Shown piece after piece: positions 15,983-20,106 of a stretch of DNA of 20,106 nucleotides; positions within the stretch are counted from its first letter, which is position 1; every line of letters starts with the position of its first letter. Location of the stretch: contig JBKEAN010000285.1 in the NCBI GenBank assembly GCA_047972415.1, forward strand, positions 1 to 20,106, given 5' to 3'. The stretch is from Mangrovibacterium sp047972415. Lineage in GTDB: Bacteria; Bacteroidota; Bacteroidia; Bacteroidales; Prolixibacteraceae. A model generated the notes under the pieces. That model worked only from the letters and a program-made list of their open reading frames with translations, did not search any database and was not told the origin of the DNA. A program made the translations under genes and the position numbers.

Positions 15983-16111
15983 ATAAAGTTCCCAAGCCTA
16001 AAGCTCGTAGTCTATCGTCAAAGCAGGTTCAAAGTAAGCGTTTTTCAAGCTGAAACAGCTACGTTTTTGTACACATTTGCGCTTCCTGTCCGGCAAAAGC
16101 CCAAAAAGTTC

Positions 16112-16119
16112 TATTTTTG
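16112..16119 (+). promoter_or_regulatory. Putative -7 promoter box of rsmF, very close to the start codon
   Basis: TATTTTTG matches TAnnTTTG but ends only five bases before ATG 16124. If used, transcription would begin at or near the start codon and give a leaderless or near-leaderless mRNA. Confidence 0.4.
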
Positions 16120-16123
16120 AAGC

Positions 16124-17512
16124 ATGACAGCTCAAGCAAAACCCTGGCCTGCCGATTTTATGGTGCGTATTCGGGAGCAATTTCCCGGCGCAGCCGAATT
16201 GTTTATTGCTGCATTGGAGCAAAATGCCCGCATCAGTGTGCGGTTAAATCCGGCTAAATTTACGGCAAAACCTCACGGCGAGCAAGTTCCGTGGTGCAAC
16301 GAAGCTTATTTTTTGCCCGAGCGTCCCACGTTTGCGCTCGACCCGCTATGGCATGTCGGCACTTATTACGTGCAGGAAGCCAGCTCCATGTTTTTGGAAC
16401 AGGCTTTTCGTCAGGTCAAGGTTGAAGGGCCGAAAATGGTGCTTGATTTGTGTGCCGCACCGGGCGGAAAATCGACCCACCTGAACAGTTTGCTCGGAAA
16501 AAATGACTTGCTGGTTTCGAATGAAGTGATTCGTGCCCGCGTGCAGGTTCTCATTGAAAACCTGAGTAAATGGGGCTACCCGAATGCGGTAATTACCAAC
16601 GCCGACCCGAAACAGTTTGGCGAGCTCGAAGGACTTTTTGATGTGTTGGTAATTGATGCTCCCTGCTCGGGCGAGGGACTGTTCCGTCGCAACCCCGAAG
16701 CCGCCAACGAGTGGAATACCGAAAATGCCCGGCTTTGCGCCGTACGCCAGCGCCGCATTTTGGCCGACAGCTGGCCTTGTCTGAAGAGTGGCGGATACCT
16801 CATTTACAGCACCTGCACCTTTAACCCTGCCGAAAACGAAGATAACCTGCAATGGCTACGCCAGCAGTGCGGCTTCGAAAGCATTCGCCTACCGCTTCAA
16901 AGCGAGTGGCAGGTTGACGAACTGGAAACAGAAGGGATTTACGGTTACCGGTTTTTGCCCCACAAAGTTCAGGGCGAAGGCTTTTTTATTTCGATATTGA
17001 AAAAAACGGAAGCGACAGTCCCAATTCGCTTTCCCAAAAAATTTGCAACCCGCCTGCAAAACCCGCCCAAAAGCACCACCCACTGGGTTATCAACCCTGC
17101 CAATAAACTCTTTTTCCAACACCAAGATCAGCTGAAATTTATTCCGGCAAACTGGGAAAACGAAATTTTGATGCTATTCGAAAAACTGAATGTAGTAAAA
17201 GCGGGAGTCCACTTTGCCACCTTAAAAAAGAATGATCTGCTTCCGGAGCACGAATTGGCAATGAGTACAGAATTAGTTGCTGACTCATTCGACCGCGTGG
17301 AATTGAGCCACGAAGACGCGCTCCGCTTCTTGGGACGCGACAATTTTCAACTTCCCCATGCTGGAAGCAATTGGGAGCTGGCCTGTTTTGGCGGGCTGCC
17401 TCTGGGCTTTTTGAAGAACCTCGGAAACCGCTTCAATAACTACTATCCCAAAGAATGGCGACTGCGCATGAACGAACGGCAGGCTGTTCCGCTTTGGCAC
17501 AAGGAACAGTAG
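16124..17512 (+). CDS. rsmF: RsmF-type rRNA cytosine-C5 methyltransferase (NOL1/NOP2/sun family)
   Basis: Transfers a methyl group from SAM to C5 of a cytosine, most likely in 16S rRNA. The 462-residue protein has an N-terminal part (1-100) ending in HVGTYYVQEASSM, then the Rossmann-type catalytic domain: motif I DLCAAPGGKS (108-117), motif IV DAPCSGEG with Cys181, and motif VI YSTCTFNPAENE with the nucleophile Cys231. Both catalytic cysteines are present. From about 290 on comes the FERM-like/PUA-like tail seen in RsmF relatives, ending in GGLPLGFLKNLGNRFNNYYPKEWRLRM. It is read away from cysH and has no partner downstream. The RsmF name is by domain layout; a Bacteroidota homologue could methylate another position. 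Confidence 0.9.
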   Translation: MTAQAKPWPADFMVRIREQFPGAAELFIAALEQNARISVRLNPAKFTAKPHGEQVPWCNEAYFLPERPTFALDPLWHVGTYYVQEASSMFLEQAFRQVKVEGPKMVLDLCAAPGGKSTHLNSLLGKNDLLVSNEVIRARVQVLIENLSKWGYPNAVITNADPKQFGELEGLFDVLVIDAPCSGEGLFRRNPEAANEWNTENARLCAVRQRRILADSWPCLKSGGYLIYSTCTFNPAENEDNLQWLRQQCGFESIRLPLQSEWQVDELETEGIYGYRFLPHKVQGEGFFISILKKTEATVPIRFPKKFATRLQNPPKSTTHWVINPANKLFFQHQDQLKFIPANWENEILMLFEKLNVVKAGVHFATLKKNDLLPEHELAMSTELVADSFDRVELSHEDALRFLGRDNFQLPHAGSNWELACFGGLPLGFLKNLGNRFNNYYPKEWRLRMNERQAVPLWHKEQ

Positions 17513-17706
17513 AGAGATTGTCATTTGTTGTCATTCAAATTAATCGCGGCCAAACGACAAAAGAAAATAATTGCCCGCCACTTATCCACCCCAAAACCGC
17601 CATCTGCATTTGAACCCCCAACTTGCAGTCAATTACAAAATCACAGCGGCTATGTAATTCTGAAAAAAAGTATTTTGCAGCATTCAAAAAAATAGTTCCT
17701 TTGCCC

Positions 17707-17735
17707 TTGAAAAGCCAATCGGTTTCAGTATTTTG
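17707..17735 (+). promoter_or_regulatory. Promoter of the carboxynorspermidine synthase gene
   Basis: TTG (17707-17709) and TATTTTG (17729-17735) are separated by 19 bases, the usual Bacteroidota -33/-7 spacing. The -7 box is one base short of TAnnTTTG. It lies about 80 bases before the ATG. Confidence 0.55.
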
Positions 17736-17746
17736 CAATGAAACCG
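17720..17746. promoter_or_regulatory. Inverted repeat enclosing the -7 box
   Basis: CGGTTTCA (17720-17727) and TGAAACCG (17739-17746) are perfect eight-base arms with an 11-base spacer that holds the whole TATTTTG box. A protein bound here would block or shape transcription, so it is a candidate operator. Next to it AAACCGGA is repeated at 17741 and 17750. Confidence 0.45.
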
Positions 17747-17764
17747 GAAAAACCGGATTTTCAG

Positions 17765-17781
17765 CTTCATTTTAAATGAAG
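17765..17781. promoter_or_regulatory. Palindrome in the 5' leader of the polyamine gene
   Basis: CTTCATTT and AAATGAAG flank a single T. It lies in the presumed leader, about 36 bases before the ATG. It could be a second binding site or a weak RNA hairpin; no function is shown. Confidence 0.35.
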
Positions 17782-17816
17782 AAAACAGTTTTAAACTTTA
17801 TTATTTAAACGATTAA

Positions 17817-19016
17817 ATGGGAAAAGTATTAATCATCGGTGCAGGTGGTGTGGGTACGGTTGTTGCCTACAAAATGGCTGCGCTTCCGGAAGTTTTTTCC
17901 GAAATTATGTTGGCAAGTCGTACCAAAGCAAAATGTGACGAAATTGCGAACAAAATTGGTGGTAACCGTATTCAAACCGCTCAGGTTGATGCCGAAAATG
18001 TGCCTCAACTGGTGGAACTAATCCGTACCTTTAAGCCGGATTTAGTGGTGAACGTGGCCCTTCCCTACCAGGACCTCCCCATTATGGATGCCTGTTTGGA
18101 AACCGAAACCAGCTACCTGGATACGGCGAATTACGAACCCAAAGACGAAGCCAAATTTGAGTACAAATGGCAATGGGCTTACCAAAACCGCTTCAAAGAA
18201 GCCGGTATTACAGCTATTCTGGGTTGCGGTTTCGACCCGGGTGTCACCAGTGTCTATACGGCATACGCTGCAAAACATCATTTCGACGAAATCAACTACC
18301 TGGACATTGTTGACTGCAACGCGGGTGACCACGGGAAGGCTTTCGCAACCAACTTCAACCCCGAAATCAACATCCGCGAGGTAACCCAAAAAGGGAAATA
18401 CTGGAAAGATGGCAAGTGGATTGAAACCGAGCCACACGAAATACACAAGCCTGTGAACTATCCGGAAATTGGTCCGAAAGAATCGTACCTGATTTTCCAT
18501 GAAGAACTGGAATCGCTGGTAAAAAACTTCCCAACCCTGAAACAAGCTCGTTTCTGGATGACGTTCGGACAGGAATACCTGACTCACCTGCGTGTAATCC
18601 AAAATATTGGCATGGCCGGTATTGAACCGATTCTATACGAAGGCAAAGAAATTGTTCCAATTCAGTTTCTGAAAGCAGTGCTGCCGAACCCGGGCGATTT
18701 GGGCGAAAACTACAAAGGTTGGACTTCGATCGGTTGCCGGATTAAAGGGTTGAAAGACGGTAAAGAAAAAACCTACTACGTTTATAATAATTGCAGCCAC
18801 GAAGTAGCCTACCAGGAAACCGGCACACAAGGTGTGAGCTACACCACCGGCGTACCGGCTATGATTGGCGCGATGATGTACCTGAAAGGTATCTGGAAAA
18901 AACCTGGAGTATTCAATGTTGAAGAATTCAATCCGGATCCGTTCATGGCCGAATTGAACATCCACGGTTTACCCTGGAACGAAGTTCACAACACTGATTT
19001 GGAAATGGAGTACTAA
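17817..19016 (+). CDS. Carboxynorspermidine/carboxyspermidine dehydrogenase (synthase)
   Basis: NAD(P)H-dependent enzyme of the saccharopine-dehydrogenase family, condensing aspartate semialdehyde with putrescine or diaminopropane to carboxy(nor)spermidine, the alternative spermidine route of many Bacteroidota. The 399-residue cytosolic protein begins with the Rossmann signature GAGGVG at 8-13 and has LVVNVALPYQDLPIMDACL, YLDTANYEP, ILGCGFDPGVTS and WTSIGCRIKGL, all typical of the family, and it ends at the usual length. The partner carboxynorspermidine decarboxylase is not in this window. Three sequence elements near the promoter suggest regulation. A strong two-way terminator follows. The alternative, a lysine-pathway saccharopine dehydrogenase, is less likely on motif and length grounds. 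Confidence 0.88.
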   Translation: MGKVLIIGAGGVGTVVAYKMAALPEVFSEIMLASRTKAKCDEIANKIGGNRIQTAQVDAENVPQLVELIRTFKPDLVVNVALPYQDLPIMDACLETETSYLDTANYEPKDEAKFEYKWQWAYQNRFKEAGITAILGCGFDPGVTSVYTAYAAKHHFDEINYLDIVDCNAGDHGKAFATNFNPEINIREVTQKGKYWKDGKWIETEPHEIHKPVNYPEIGPKESYLIFHEELESLVKNFPTLKQARFWMTFGQEYLTHLRVIQNIGMAGIEPILYEGKEIVPIQFLKAVLPNPGDLGENYKGWTSIGCRIKGLKDGKEKTYYVYNNCSHEVAYQETGTQGVSYTTGVPAMIGAMMYLKGIWKKPGVFNVEEFNPDPFMAELNIHGLPWNEVHNTDLEMEY

Positions 19017-19037
19017 TATCCACTTGATAATGAAATA

Positions 19038-19079
19038 AAAAGACCCCAAGGCTGTTTTCAACCGTTGGGGTCTTTTCGT
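19038..19079. terminator. Bidirectional terminator after the polyamine gene
   Basis: A 12-pair perfect stem, AAAAGACCCCAA (19038-19049) with TTGGGGTCTTTT (19065-19076), around a 15-base loop. The A- and T-rich ends suit both converging genes. Confidence 0.9.
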
Positions 19080-19120
19080 TTTCAAACCTACCTTCTTATT
19101 CGAACCTGTTCAGTCCCTGG

Positions 19121-19504
19121 TCACTTGCCGGTGCTGAACCAAGCCATTTGCGACAAGCCAAATTCATCGAAAAGTTGTTCCTGTATTTCACTTACTCCAT
19201 CGTGGTCACCACCCGCACCCATAATAATGAGCATACAAGCTAAATCCGAAAGGCACCAACTTTTTAGTATTCCACTGGGGCAATCACGGTACACTCTGCT
19301 GATATGTTTTTCTTCTGGAATTCCAGTCATTCTGAAAATTGTAATCACCCGTTTTACCGCTTCGTCCATACTAAAACCCCGGGTTTGCAGAAGTTGGTTC
19401 ATGGAGTGGTGAAGGTTCGTTCTGTGTTTCAAGCGGATGATGTGCCCAAACAACTGTTCTGTTTTTTGGTCGAGCGTTTTATAGGTATAATATTTTGTTA
19501 TCAT
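19121..19504 (-). CDS. Unrecognised 127-residue protein downstream of cbpA
   Basis: I do not recognise this protein. It starts at ATG 19504, 20 bases after the stop of the J-protein gene; a TTG three codons up is less likely. It has no signal peptide or membrane segment and looks mainly helical. The N-terminus (MITKYYTYKTLDQ) is basic, the middle has GFSMDEAVKRVITIFRMTGIPEE, and the end has DLACMLIIMGAGGDHDGVSEIQEQLFDEFGL. The tight spacing and shared direction suggest co-transcription with the J-protein. The expected partner there, the chaperone modulator CbpM, is about 100 residues with an N-terminal helix-turn pattern and does not resemble it. Coding is likely because it fills the gap between gene and terminator and uses ordinary codons. 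Confidence 0.65.
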   Translation of the reverse strand: MITKYYTYKTLDQKTEQLFGHIIRLKHRTNLHHSMNQLLQTRGFSMDEAVKRVITIFRMTGIPEEKHISRVYRDCPSGILKSWCLSDLACMLIIMGAGGDHDGVSEIQEQLFDEFGLSQMAWFSTGK

Positions 19505-19524
19505 TTCTTTCAATGTTTGATGAA

Positions 19525-20106
19525 TTAACGACTCAATGCCCGTAACTTTTCAAAATACTCCCGTTCCTCTGCCGTCAGGTTTTTAGGCACAACAACGTTC
19601 AATTGCACATACAAATCGCCCGCTTCGCCGGGTTTCCCGTACACGGGCATCCCTTTGCCGCGTAGCCGGAGTTTGCTGCCGTTTTGCGAGCCTCCCGAAA
19701 CCGGTACAGCCAATTTCCCCGCAAGGGTGTTCACCTCTATTTTTCCGCCCAGTACGGCGGTGTACAAGTCCACATCGGCTGTGCAAATCAGGTTGCTGCC
19801 ATCAATGGTATAATTCGGATCGGGCAATACACTTATACGAACATAAATATCGCCCCGTTCCCCGCCGTTTTCACCCGGGTTTCCTTTCCCTTTAATTCGG
19901 AGCTCCAGCCCCGAATATGCGCCAGGCTTGGTTTTCACCCTTAGCTTTTCGCCATCAACATCGAGAATACGGGTTGAACCTGAAAAAGCTTCATCCAGCG
20001 TAATCTCCATATCAGCATACAAATTGCTGCCGGTACGCGGCCTGCGGTTGCCCCCGCCCTGGCGGCCACCCGAACCACCAAAGTAGCTTTTAAAAAAGTC
20101 TGAAAA
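19525..20106 (-). CDS. cbpA: Class-B J-domain chaperone (CbpA/DnaJ-like), N-terminus outside the window
   Basis: Co-chaperone that delivers substrate to DnaK and stimulates its ATPase. The frame runs off the window edge, so 193 C-terminal residues and the stop are seen. The visible part begins FSDFFKSYFGG and a Gly/Arg-rich stretch (the end of a G/F linker), then YADMEITLDEAFSGSTR, LRIKGKGNPGENGGERGDIYVRI, LGGKIEVNTLAGK and KLRLRGKGMPVYG, the two C-terminal beta domains. The zinc-finger repeats CxxCxGxG of DnaJ proper are missing, so this is the CbpA class. It is followed by the unknown 127-residue gene. The J domain itself, upstream of 20106, cannot be checked here. Confidence 0.9.
   Translation of the reverse strand, partial: FSDFFKSYFGGSGGRQGGGNRRPRTGSNLYADMEITLDEAFSGSTRILDVDGEKLRVKTKPGAYSGLELRIKGKGNPGENGGERGDIYVRISVLPDPNYTIDGSNLICTADVDLYTAVLGGKIEVNTLAGKLAVPVSGGSQNGSKLRLRGKGMPVYGKPGEAGDLYVQLNVVVPKNLTAEEREYFEKLRALSR

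Larger units (their letters stand above)
17513..17816. other. Intergenic region before the polyamine gene
   Basis: Just over 300 bases without a supported gene. TTGTCATT occurs twice with a ten-base period (17518, 17528) right after rsmF. AGTATTTTGCA appears at 17669 and again at 17727, each containing a promoter-like TATTTTG. The right end holds the promoter and operator-like elements listed separately. A minus-strand open frame at 17535-17738 shows no domain and is not called. Confidence 0.5.

Noticed and set aside
17535..17738. A 67-codon minus-strand open frame
   Set aside because: No domain, no start-site context, and it overlaps the promoter elements of the polyamine gene.
1..20106. 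A mobile element, prophage or defence island
   Set aside because: No transposase, integrase, phage or toxin-antitoxin motif was found, and gene content is mostly conserved housekeeping.

Overview
The window reads as chromosomal DNA of a Bacteroidota bacterium, probably a marine or anaerobic Marinilabiliales/Prolixibacteraceae-like lineage (the order is an inference). Supporting signs are the TAnnTTTG-type -7 promoter boxes (984, 2638, 12339, 15975, 16112, 17729), almost no Shine-Dalgarno sequences, a fused alpha/beta 2-oxoacid dehydrogenase E1, carboxynorspermidine synthase, and a sulfatase/GH3/GH127-like group with Bacteroidota-style signal peptides. Coding density is high and no tRNA, rRNA, CRISPR array, phage or insertion sequence was found.

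Layout. 1-4429 (+): mazG, an IMP dehydrogenase of the unusual Tritrichomonas foetus type, then a two-gene operon of a NahK-like sugar kinase and a cytosolic CBM9-like protein, closed by a two-way terminator. 4490-5218 (-): folE. 5588-8011 (+): fused E1 of a branched-chain/2-oxoacid dehydrogenase. 8152-13475 (-): an extracytoplasmic carbohydrate group read from right to left: a small GH127-like lipoprotein, a GH3 beta-glycosidase with an inserted PA14 domain, and an S1 sulfatase. 13627-14954 (+): a secreted metallo-beta-lactamase-fold hydrolase and a YccF membrane protein. 14955-15242: a non-coding stretch of degenerate repeats ending in a strong bidirectional terminator. 15243-15947 (-): APS/PAPS reductase. 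16124-17512 (+): RsmF-type rRNA m5C methyltransferase. 17817-19016 (+): carboxynorspermidine synthase behind a promoter with a suggestive inverted repeat. 19121-20106 (-): a class-B J-protein (cbpA-like, cut by the window edge) and an unrecognised 127-residue protein directly downstream of it.

How the genes relate. Most are independent housekeeping units: nucleotide hygiene (MazG), guanine nucleotide synthesis (IMPDH), folate/pterin synthesis (FolE), sulfate assimilation (CysH), polyamine synthesis and rRNA modification. The real groupings are the kinase/CBM9-like pair, the lipoprotein/GH3/sulfatase set (scavenging of a sulfated, probably pentose-containing glycan, without SusC/SusD in view), and the J-protein/unknown pair. 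I see no clear new defence or mobile system. The points most worth following are the T. foetus-type IMPDH, the GH127-like lipoprotein that seems to lack the catalytic barrel, the unknown protein beside cbpA, and several promoter-linked inverted or periodic repeats.
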